Origin: Deltaproteobacteria bacterium
GTDB lineage: Bacteria; Bdellovibrionota; UBA1018; UBA923
DNA: 6,799 nt
NCBI GenBank assembly: GCA_016194725.1
Contig: JACQAW010000306.1
Span: forward strand, 1 to 6,799
Direction of reading: 5' to 3'
Shown piece after piece: positions 1 through 4,664 of the stretch (position 1 is its first letter; each line of letters opens with the position of its first letter). Under the pieces are notes generated by a model. The model searched no databases. It was not told where the DNA came from and saw only the letters and a program-made list of their open reading frames with translations. The position numbers and the translations under genes were made by a program.

Positions 1-624
1 AATAATGATGCCACCGATGGAATACGCCTCGAACGGCGCGGGCAGCAGCAGCTGACAGAGTGCCGCCAGTGCCAGCGTGACCGTGGCACCCATGAAATCG
101 CGGAAGATCGAGCTCGAGATGCGATGGCTTGTGCCAGGGCCGGCGACCCACCAGGTCGCCGTAGCTATCAAGCCGCTGGCCAGCGCCGGCCAGAACAGCG
201 TAAAGCCCGTAATGCTGAGCGCGAAGCCAGACAGAAAGGCGGCCATGAAACATTGCCACATTTTGTAAGGCGACTTCTGCAGCGCTTTCGAATGCAGGAT
301 TTTATTGCCCTGGGTGATCGAGATTTTCTGCGAGTAGACGTCCTCGAAAATTCCCTCGAGCCAGCAAAGCCGCCCCAGGTTGATTCCGCCATCCTTGATT
401 CGCGAAAGCGTGGTGTGATTGGCCCCGGATTTATCGACACAGCTGACAAAGATGCCCGTCGGCGTGGCAAACACCTCGGTGGGATAACCAATCTTGTGGC
501 CCAGACCCGAAAGCGCTTCTTCCAGACGCGAGGTCGGACCACCGCTGGCAAGATAGGCGCGCCCGTACTCAGCCATGAAGGTCAGTGCGTCGTCACTGGT
601 CGTGGGGCGATTGCGGTTAATCAT
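1..624 (-). CDS. Threonine/serine exporter family protein (ThrE/YjjP type), N-terminal 208 residues, 3' end outside window
   Basis: An open frame runs from an ATG at 624 to the left window edge with no stop. The translation fits the N-terminal domain of ThrE/YjjP-type amino-acid exporters (DUF1212). It begins with an 'EYGRAYLASGGPTSRLEEAL' helix, continues with a 'EVFATPTGIFVS' strand, and has the characteristic 'GGINLGRL' segment at about residues 78-85. After 'KSPY' the chain turns hydrophobic: one membrane segment lies near residues 130-155 and another near 180-200. Family members export threonine or serine across the inner membrane; the substrate here is inferred from the family only. The in-frame stop TAA lies two codons upstream of the ATG, so the start cannot be earlier. 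AAGGA abuts the ATG without spacing and is a poor Shine-Dalgarno. A weak TACTCT hexamer ends 8 bases before the ATG. The gene is divergent from the cNMP-domain gene. The fold assignment is confident; whether it is a fused or split (YjjP/YjjB) exporter cannot be seen. Confidence 0.85.
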   Translation of the reverse strand, partial: MINRNRPTTSDDALTFMAEYGRAYLASGGPTSRLEEALSGLGHKIGYPTEVFATPTGIFVSCVDKSGANHTTLSRIKDGGINLGRLCWLEGIFEDVYSQKISITQGNKILHSKALQKSPYKMWQCFMAAFLSGFALSITGFTLFWPALASGLIATATWWVAGPGTSHRISSSIFRDFMGATVTLALAALCQLLLPAPFEAYSIGGIII

Positions 625-679
625 TCCTTAACAGAGTACACCATAAAACAGTCTTGCGTCGCGTTAGATTCGTGTCGTC

Positions 680-721
680 CACTTGCACTCGCACTTGCAC
701 TTACACTTACACTTACACTTG
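680..721. repeat. Seven tandem hexamers CACTTR in the divergent spacer
   Basis: Read on the plus strand, the units are CACTTG, CACTCG, CACTTG, three copies of CACTTA, then CACTTG: 42 bases in a strict 6-bp period. Variation is confined to the last two positions of each unit. The array fills the middle of the 131-bp spacer between the ThrE-like gene and the cNMP-domain gene. The TTG of its last unit forms the start of the proposed -35 of the cNMP gene. It could be a slippage-prone microsatellite, a set of tandem protein sites, or both. Confidence 0.9.
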
Positions 722-746
722 CTCCAAGCGCGTTATGTGAGATAAT
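719..746 (+). promoter_or_regulatory. Predicted extended -10 promoter of the cNMP-domain gene
   Basis: GATAAT at 741-746 matches the sigma70 -10 consensus at five of six positions and is preceded by TGA (738-740), the extended -10 TGn element. A weak -35 TTGCTC (719-724, only TTG conserved) sits 16 bp upstream, overlapping the end of the hexamer array. Transcription would begin around 752-754, only two to four bases before the ATG at 756, so the mRNA would be practically leaderless. Confidence 0.55.
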
Positions 747-755
747 TCCAAGCAT

Positions 756-1226
756 ATGCCAGCGACACCGCGAAGCTATGCAGCAGGGGATCAGCTCTTC
801 GGAGAAGGTGAACCTTCAACTTCGATTTTCATCATTCAAAAAGGCATCGTCGCCATCCGAAAGAAAAAAGGCCATGCCTTCGTCGAAATCGCGCGGCTGC
901 GTTCAAACGAAGTTTTGGGCGAGCTCTCGTTTTTCGATCGTCAACCTCGTAGCGCCACGGCCGTAGCCGTTACGGCTGTAGAAGCGACCGAAATTGATTT
1001 CGCTTCGCTGGATAAAATTTACGGTACGGTTCCGCCGTACTTCAAGACCATCATGGGTGCCGTGGCCTCGCGCCTGCGTCGCGCCAACGACACCATTCGC
1101 CGGCTGCAGAAAGACACTGTTTCGTCCGAGGATTTAAAGACGCTCGACTCCGAAACCGAGTCCGGCGGAGCCGACATCAACGAGGTCGAAGGCATCCTGG
1201 CCGGCAACGTTCCGAGCAGCGAATAA
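756..1226 (+). CDS. Stand-alone cyclic-nucleotide-binding domain protein (156 aa)
   Basis: The protein is one cNMP-binding (CRP/cAP_ED-type) beta-barrel followed by a short tail. Residues 7-35 show the usual opening (YAAGDQLFGEGEPSTSIFII, QKG). The phosphate-binding cassette is intact at about 55-70: G55-E56-L57, then P64-R65-S66-A67. The conserved Glu for the ribose hydroxyl and the Arg for the cyclic phosphate are therefore both present, and ligand binding is plausible. Residues 93-119 form the C-terminal helix (PPYFKTIMGAVASRLRRAN). An acidic tail of about 35 residues (EDLKTLDSETESGG...) replaces the helix-turn-helix domain of CRP-family regulators, so this is probably not a DNA-binding activator. 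It may instead be a regulatory subunit or sensor acting on a partner. No Shine-Dalgarno precedes the ATG, consistent with the leaderless promoter. The 3' end is convergent with the RHH gene, with 12 bp between the stops. Confidence 0.9.
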   Translation: MPATPRSYAAGDQLFGEGEPSTSIFIIQKGIVAIRKKKGHAFVEIARLRSNEVLGELSFFDRQPRSATAVAVTAVEATEIDFASLDKIYGTVPPYFKTIMGAVASRLRRANDTIRRLQKDTVSSEDLKTLDSETESGGADINEVEGILAGNVPSSE

Positions 1227-1238
1227 CTGCCGCCGCGC

Positions 1239-1439
1239 CTAGCGTGCGCCGCCCCGGCGCGCCGTCGGAAAAGCTTTGCCCTTTTCGTGGAGCTCCACGA
1301 AACAAGCCAAAGCCATGATGATCTGATGATTGAGAGAGCGGTACTCCACTTCGCTGATTTTTTTCAAGCGGCCGTGTATCTCTCCGGGAATACGAAGCGT
1401 AATGGGAACGAGAATTTTTTCACTGTGCGTTGGCGCCAT
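1239..1439 (-). CDS. Small ribbon-helix-helix (Arc/MetJ-type) DNA-binding protein (66 aa)
   Basis: The translation has the compact RHH layout. A basic/polar beta-strand at residues 11-17 (VPITLRI) is followed by helix 1 (about 18-31, PGEIHGRLKKISEV), a turn with the typical RSLN (34-37), and helix 2 (about 37-51, NHQIIMALACFVEL). A basic tail ends at residue 66 (ARRGGAR). Such proteins dimerise, insert the paired strand into the major groove, and usually repress their own promoter; many are antitoxins. No toxin-like gene is adjacent in the same direction, so an antitoxin role is not supported here. The ATG at 1439 is preferred over an in-frame TTG at 1475 because that TTG falls in the proposed -35, and the RHH fold begins after residue 10 of the shorter form. 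The ATG has no Shine-Dalgarno. Convergent with the cNMP gene. Confidence 0.8.
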   Translation of the reverse strand: MAPTHSEKILVPITLRIPGEIHGRLKKISEVEYRSLNHQIIMALACFVELHEKGKAFPTARRGGAR

Positions 1440-1441
1440 GC

Positions 1442-1462
1442 GGTTAACGCTATGTTTAAACC
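1442..1462. promoter_or_regulatory. Candidate RHH operator: palindromes GTTAAC and GTTTAAAC
   Basis: GTTTAAAC (1454-1461) is a perfect 8-bp palindrome in the spacer between -35 and -10 of the RHH gene. GTTAAC (1443-1448) overlaps the distal side of the -10. With flanking bases, the two give GGTTAAC and, on the opposite strand, GGTTTAAAC. A further GGTTAAA lies at 1488-1494. The position is what autorepression by the adjacent RHH protein would need. This is inference from position and symmetry. Confidence 0.4.
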
Positions 1463-1475
1463 AAGGTGTTGGCAA
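1447..1475 (-). promoter_or_regulatory. Predicted promoter of the RHH gene
   Basis: On the minus strand, TTGCCA (1475-1470, five of six with TTGACA) is followed by a 17-bp spacer and TAGCGT (1452-1447, which keeps the three most conserved -10 bases, T-A---T). The -10 ends seven bases before the ATG at 1439, so transcription would start at or next to the start codon. A-rich DNA lies just upstream of the -35 (about 1476-1515) and could act as an UP element. Confidence 0.45.
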
Positions 1476-1493
1476 GAATGTATTTTTGGTTAA

Positions 1494-1511
1494 ATTTAGT
1501 TGTATTTAGTT
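1494..1511. repeat. Two 8-bp direct repeats ATTTAGTT, 10-bp period
   Basis: ATTTAGTT occurs at 1494-1501 and again at 1504-1511, separated by two bases. The copies therefore lie about one helical turn apart on one DNA face. They are upstream of the RHH promoter in the AT-rich part of the 227-bp spacer. They could be regulator half-sites or simply AT-rich sequence. Confidence 0.5.
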
Positions 1512-1574
1512 TTTCAGAATGTAATAACCAGGAGGTCCGTTAAGGACGTTACATCTCCCAATATCCCCCAATGG

Positions 1575-1624
1575 AAAGGCCCGCGTGGACAAAAGAAGTC
1601 GTTCACGCGGGCCTTTCTTATTCT
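1575..1624. terminator. Strong 16-bp stem-loop, probable (possibly bidirectional) terminator
   Basis: Arms 1575-1590 and 1601-1616 pair along 16 positions (13 perfect GC-rich pairs starting AAAGGCCCGCGTG, then one G-T wobble and two more pairs), with a 10-base loop. On the plus strand it is followed by TTTCTTATTCT, a moderate U-rich tail. On the minus strand the arm ends in CCTTTCC, a poorer tail. On the minus strand it lies 51 bp downstream of the stop of the 1667-1891 gene and is a natural terminator for it. On the plus strand no recognised gene leads into it, which leaves room for a small RNA. Confidence 0.75.
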
Positions 1625-1666
1625 ACTGAATCTGCAGTCCGGGAGGATTGCCTTTAATGCGGGGCA

Positions 1667-1891
1667 CTATCTAAACTTGTACCCCTTAAGAATAGTGCCA
1701 TTGGTCAGAGTGACATAAAGTTGCTCCAGGATCCCATCGCGAACAGCCCGATCGACCATCTCTTCCCCAAAACCGGCCTCGCCCAGGTCGCGCAAGGTGG
1801 GCAGCTGACCGGTACGGGCCCGAAAATCGTCGATAAGTCGCTCCAGGCGGCGCGCCGTAAAAGGGTCGATTTTTCGCGTCGGCTTTGCCAT
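1667..1891 (-). CDS. Small hypothetical protein, possible winged-helix fold (74 aa)
   Basis: I do not recognise a named family. The 74-residue product starts MAKPTRKIDPF and is basic at the N-terminus. It has two helix-like segments: about 10-26 (PFTARRLERLIDDFRAR) and 31-53 (PTLRDLGEAGFGEEMVDRAV). It ends in a beta-rich part at 55-74 (LEQLYVTLTNGTILKGYKFR). Helix-helix-strand with a 'T-L-R-D-L' second helix is what a small winged-helix DNA-binding or adaptor domain could look like, but this is only resemblance. The ATG at 1891 is chosen because a good promoter (-10 at 1902-1907) ends ten bases before it; longer in-frame starts would lie upstream of that promoter and inside the prfC coding region. 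The gene is divergent from prfC with only 13 bp between the two start codons, and a hairpin lies 51 bp past its stop. Amino-acid composition looks like a real protein. Confidence 0.65.
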   Translation of the reverse strand: MAKPTRKIDPFTARRLERLIDDFRARTGQLPTLRDLGEAGFGEEMVDRAVRDGILEQLYVTLTNGTILKGYKFR

Positions 1892-1901
1892 AGTGGGCGC
1901 A

Positions 1902-1930
1902 ATTATGAGTACGGTATCCGCGAATGTCAT
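1902..1930 (-). promoter_or_regulatory. Predicted sigma70 promoter of the 1667-1891 gene, overlapping the prfC start
   Basis: On the minus strand, ATGACA (1930-1925, five of six with TTGACA) and CATAAT (1907-1902, five of six with TATAAT) are separated by exactly 17 bp. This is the best promoter match I see in the window. The expected start is near 1894-1896, leaving a leader of about three to five bases before the ATG at 1891. The -10 covers the prfC ATG at 1905-1907, and the -35 covers the alternative prfC ATG at 1929. Confidence 0.65.
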
Positions 1931-3521
1931 GCAGAAAGAAGTCGAGCGCCGCCGCACGTTCGCGATTATCTCGCACCCCGATGCCGGCAAAACGACGCTC
2001 ACTGAAAAGCTGCTGCTTTACGGCGGCGCCATTCATCTTGCCGGCGCGGTCAAGGCGAAGGCCAAACAACGCAACACGACCTCGGACTGGATGGAAATCG
2101 AAAAGCAGCGCGGTATTTCGATCAGCTCAAGCGTATTGCAGTTCGAGTACGCCGGCACGCAGGTGAACCTGCTTGACACGCCAGGCCACAAAGACTTTTC
2201 GGAAGACACCTACCGCACGCTGACCGCCGCTGACTCGGCCGTCATGCTCATCGACGCGGCCAAGGGCGTCGAGCCACAGACCCGCAAGCTCTTCGAAGTG
2301 TGCCGCATGCGCCACATTCCCATTTTCACCTTCATCAACAAGATGGACCGCCCCGGTCGCGAGCCTCTCGACCTGCTCGACGAGCTGGAAAAGGTGCTGG
2401 GCATTCGTTCGTGCCCCATGAGCTGGCCCATCGGAATGGGGCCTGACTTTCGAGGCGTCTATGACCGCAAGAACCAGGAAATCCTTCATTACCAGACCGA
2501 GGGCGAGGCGAACGTCAGCGAGAGGCTGCAGCCTAAAAAAGTGACGAGCTTGAAAGATGAGTTCGACGAAACGTTCCGCTCCGAGCTGGAGCTGGTCGAG
2601 CTGGCCGGTGACCCGTTTGACTGGGACCGCATTCGTCGCGGCGAGCTGACTCCGGTTTTTTTTGGCAGCGCCATGAACAATTTCGGCGTGCAGCATTTTC
2701 TGGAGCGGTTCATCGAGCTGGCACCCACGCCCTCGGCACGCATGACCGAAAGCGGCTCGGTAGTCGAGCCCACGGACCCGAATTTTTCGGGATTTTTTTT
2801 CAAGATTCAGGCGAACATGGATCCTTCGCACCGCGACCGCGTGGCTTTCATGCGCGTGTGCTCGGGCAAGTTCACCCGCGGCATGAGCGCCAAGCATGCG
2901 CGCCTGAACACCGAAGTGAAGCTGACCAAGCCGCTTAACTTTTTCGCCCAGGAGCGCCTCATCATCGATGAGGCGTGGCCCGGCGACATCGTGGGCATTC
3001 TGGACACGAGTGGTGACCTGCGCATCGGTGACACGCTTTGCGAAAAGGGCCGGTTTGAATACGAGGGCGTGCCCCGGTTTTCGCCCGAGCATTTTGGGGG
3101 CGTGCAGATTCTGGATCCGATGAAGCGCAAGCAGCTCAAAAAGGGGCTGGACCAGCTGAGCGAAGAAGGCGTCGTGCAGGTCTACCGTCAGCGCGGCATG
3201 CTGGATAAAGACCCGATTCTGGGCGCGGTGGGCGCCCTGCAGTTTGAGGTTTTGAAATTCCGCCTGCAGGCCGAATACAGCGTGAACGTGAATATCGACA
3301 AGCTGCCGTTCGTATGCGCGCGTTGGGTGGAAAGCACCGATGGCTCCGTATTCGATGCCGACGCGTTTGAGCGGCGCGAGGGCAATCGCGCCGTTGAGGA
3401 CCGGGACGGCCAGCTGGTCGTGCTTTTCCGCAGCGAGTGGGCCCTGCGCTGGGCCGAGGAAAATCACAAGACCTTCAAGTTTCAAAAGACCGCAATTCTA
3501 AAAAGGGAGATCGCCAAATGA
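1905..3521 (+). CDS. prfC: Peptide chain release factor 3 (RF3), GTPase
   Basis: This is a full-length RF3 of 538 residues; E. coli RF3 has 529. RF3 is the ribosomal GTPase that removes RF1/RF2 after peptide release and takes part in post-peptidyl-transfer quality control. In the G domain, counted from the ATG at 1905, I see the P-loop variant SHPDAGKTT (23-31), the switch I region SDWMEIEKQRGISIS (60-74), G3 DTPGH (91-95) and G4 NKMD (145-148). Downstream are RF3-typical segments: TPVFFGSAMNNFGV, the domain II signature IQANMDPSHRDRVAFMRV, KRKQLKKGLDQLSEEGVVQVY, and the C-terminal VGALQFEVLKFRL and ARWVE. The start is uncertain: a GTG at 1893, ATG at 1905 and ATG at 1929 (MQKEVERRRTF) are all in frame and none has a convincing Shine-Dalgarno. 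The gene heads a four-gene cluster; its stop overlaps the next start as ATGA. Two T8 runs encode Phe pairs (2656-2663 and 2793-2800). Confidence 0.97.
   Translation: MSTVSANVMQKEVERRRTFAIISHPDAGKTTLTEKLLLYGGAIHLAGAVKAKAKQRNTTSDWMEIEKQRGISISSSVLQFEYAGTQVNLLDTPGHKDFSEDTYRTLTAADSAVMLIDAAKGVEPQTRKLFEVCRMRHIPIFTFINKMDRPGREPLDLLDELEKVLGIRSCPMSWPIGMGPDFRGVYDRKNQEILHYQTEGEANVSERLQPKKVTSLKDEFDETFRSELELVELAGDPFDWDRIRRGELTPVFFGSAMNNFGVQHFLERFIELAPTPSARMTESGSVVEPTDPNFSGFFFKIQANMDPSHRDRVAFMRVCSGKFTRGMSAKHARLNTEVKLTKPLNFFAQERLIIDEAWPGDIVGILDTSGDLRIGDTLCEKGRFEYEGVPRFSPEHFGGVQILDPMKRKQLKKGLDQLSEEGVVQVYRQRGMLDKDPILGAVGALQFEVLKFRLQAEYSVNVNIDKLPFVCARWVESTDGSVFDADAFERREGNRAVEDRDGQLVVLFRSEWALRWAEENHKTFKFQKTAILKREIAK
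3504..3509 (+). promoter_or_regulatory. Shine-Dalgarno AGGGAG for the 80-aa gene
   Basis: AGGGAG ends eight bases before the ATG at 3518 and lies within the last prfC codons. It is the one clear, well-spaced Shine-Dalgarno in the window and fixes the start of the following gene inside the prfC reading frame end. It contrasts with the SD-less starts elsewhere. Confidence 0.75.
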
Positions 3522-3760
3522 ACGAAGCAGAAATGAAAGCGGAGCTCGAACGGCTGCGCAGCGAAAACGACGCGCTCAAGAAAACCTCGGCCAAGGGCCT
3601 GAGCATGAAGATCAGCGAAAAGGGTGGCCTGTCCATTTATGGCCTGGGCCGTTTTCCGGTCACGCTCTATAAAGAGCAATGGACCAAACTGCTCGACATG
3701 GCAGATGACATTCGCGCGTTTCTCAAGGCGAACGACGACAAGCTCAAGACCAAACAGTGA
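3518..3760 (+). CDS. Conserved-looking hypothetical protein with N-terminal coiled coil (80 aa)
   Basis: Function unknown. Residues 3-22 (EAEMKAELERLRSENDALKK) are a charged amphipathic helix, probably a short coiled coil. They are followed by a small strand-rich core, KISEKGGLSIYGLGRFPVTL (31-50), and a final helix, YKEQWTKLLDMADDIRAFLK (51-70), with a lysine-rich end. The 'YGLGRFPVTLYKEQW' block strikes me as one I have met in uncharacterised small proteins of other bacteria, but I cannot name a family. There is no signal peptide or membrane segment, so it is probably cytoplasmic and oligomeric through the coiled coil. The start overlaps the prfC stop (ATGA) and has its own SD, implying co-translation with RF3. 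The stop overlaps the next start as GTGA. The ATG at 3518 was chosen over longer in-frame openings because those would run far into prfC. Confidence 0.85.
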   Translation: MNEAEMKAELERLRSENDALKKTSAKGLSMKISEKGGLSIYGLGRFPVTLYKEQWTKLLDMADDIRAFLKANDDKLKTKQ

Positions 3761-4647
3761 GCGGTACAAAAGCCAGGACGGGCGCGTTCGCGCGCGCCCT
3801 TCGCACGCTTTCCAAGGTGAAGGTCGCGCACCAGCGGCGCGAGCTGGCGGAGTATCCGTTTGACGGCTACTTATTGAAGGCAAGCCAGCTGTATCGCGTC
3901 AGCCGTTACCTTTACGTAGAAGGCGGTGGCGCGTTCGAGGCTACGCTGGTTTCGGCCGCACGAACGCTGTCTTCGCCCATACTGCTCGAGCAGCGCATCG
4001 AGTACTCGCCCATTGAGCGCGAACTGGTATGGCGCGCCACCGACTCCCGGGAACGCGCTAACGTGCAAAGCCTTCTGGATCTGAAGAGCTTGCTGTCCTG
4101 TGTTTTTCACGAGCAGAACCACCGTATACTTTGGCGGCTGCTGCCGCCGGCACCGCGTACGCCCGGTGAGCTGCACCGTTACCTGAACTTTGCCGAAGCG
4201 CTGGTGATCGTGACCGACATGGCATTGGGCGATGAGCTGGGCATGCGCCGGGCCACGCCGCTTAAAACCATAGGAGTGCTCTATGACCCCGGCTCGAGCG
4301 TGTCGCCGCGCAAGCTGGGGCGACGGGCCTATCGCAACTATCTTCAAGCATGTTTGCACGCTACCTACCTGGCCTTGGAGGGGTTCGAGCCCGTCACGAT
4401 CGCAGGCGCGGTAGCCCGGCTTTACGCGAACACTCCACTGGTGGGCCGGGCCTTGCAGCGCGCGGCGAACTTGAACCCGGGATTCATCATGCGGACCAAT
4501 CGCCTGTGGCAGCAGCGCTATCAGCGCGAAACGGTCAGGAGACTCGGAAAAAGGCGGGGCACGCCCCTGGTGCTTGCCGATGACCCTCTGAACAACTGGC
4601 AGCAGTATGTATTTGCCGAGAAGTGGTTCGACCAAGTAGAATTGTGA
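3757..4647 (+). CDS. Hypothetical protein with HExxH motif, possible zinc metallohydrolase (296 aa)
   Basis: I do not recognise the family. The most telling feature is HEQNH at residues 118-122 (C-V-F-H118-E119-Q-N-H122-R), a perfect HExxH zincin-type motif inside a predicted helix (LLDLKSLLSCVFHEQNHRIL). It is followed 25 residues later by E147 in NFAEALVIVTD, with D154, D159 and E160 nearby. A downstream Glu is the usual third zinc ligand in gluzincins, at a comparable but not identical distance. The chain is rich in Arg and Leu and mostly helical, with a basic C-terminal third (about 245-268). I see no signal peptide and no membrane segment, so a cytoplasmic protein is likely. It starts with GTG overlapping the preceding stop (GTGA) and lacks its own Shine-Dalgarno, so translation is probably coupled. 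No ATG occurs until residue 155, which would destroy the conserved-looking N-terminal half. Metalloprotease activity is a hypothesis; HExxH alone occurs by chance. Confidence 0.8.
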   Translation: MSGTKARTGAFARALRTLSKVKVAHQRRELAEYPFDGYLLKASQLYRVSRYLYVEGGGAFEATLVSAARTLSSPILLEQRIEYSPIERELVWRATDSRERANVQSLLDLKSLLSCVFHEQNHRILWRLLPPAPRTPGELHRYLNFAEALVIVTDMALGDELGMRRATPLKTIGVLYDPGSSVSPRKLGRRAYRNYLQACLHATYLALEGFEPVTIAGAVARLYANTPLVGRALQRAANLNPGFIMRTNRLWQQRYQRETVRRLGKRRGTPLVLADDPLNNWQQYVFAEKWFDQVEL

Positions 4648-4664
4648 GTGCGTGAAGCACTCAC
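4644..4664 (+). promoter_or_regulatory. 8-bp stem-loop presenting the GTG start codon in its loop
   Basis: GTGAGTGC (4644-4651) and GCACTCAC (4657-4664) are perfect inverted repeats around a five-base loop, GTGAA. The loop begins with the proposed start codon of the downstream gene (4652-4654). The stop codon of the upstream gene (4645-4647) is within the left arm. A ribosome terminating there would open the stem, which would couple the two cistrons. The palindrome could instead be a DNA operator. Regulatory function is inferred from position. Confidence 0.5.

Noticed and set aside
680..721. Array considered as a CRISPR or an iteron origin
   Set aside because: The units are only six bases and contiguous without spacers. 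There are no Cas or replication-initiator genes and no clear DnaA boxes.
124..966. Long plus-strand open frame of 280 codons overlapping the ThrE-like gene, the spacer and the cNMP gene
   Set aside because: It reads antisense to the exporter domain, then through the hexamer array as Leu-Ala/Leu-Thr repeats, then out of frame through the cNMP domain. Both overlapped genes have recognisable domains, so this is a shadow frame.
1239..1439. Toxin-antitoxin pair involving the RHH protein
   Set aside because: No small co-directional toxin-like gene is adjacent. The nearest neighbours are a convergent cNMP gene and a separate minus-strand gene beyond a hairpin.
1571..1657. Tiny 28-codon ATG frame spanning the hairpin
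   Set aside because: No SD at a usable distance, and the sequence is dominated by the stem-loop; incidental.
1500..1718. 72-codon plus-strand open frame across the hairpin region
   Set aside because: It would translate through both arms of a strong terminator-like stem and into the antisense of the 1667-1891 gene. No Shine-Dalgarno, no domain.
1893..1904. GTG at 1893 as the prfC start
   Set aside because: It adds only MGAI, overlaps the weak -10-like CATAGT, and has no SD. The ATG at 1905 is at least as good, although 1929 also remains possible.
2127..3485. 452-codon minus-strand open frame opposite prfC
   Set aside because: Its composition is His/Ala/Val-rich, typical of the antisense of a GC-rich gene. 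The plus strand encodes complete RF3.
3871..4635. 254-codon minus-strand open frame opposite the HEQNH protein gene
   Set aside because: No recognisable domain. The plus-strand gene is embedded in an overlapping operon with coupled starts and has the better protein character.
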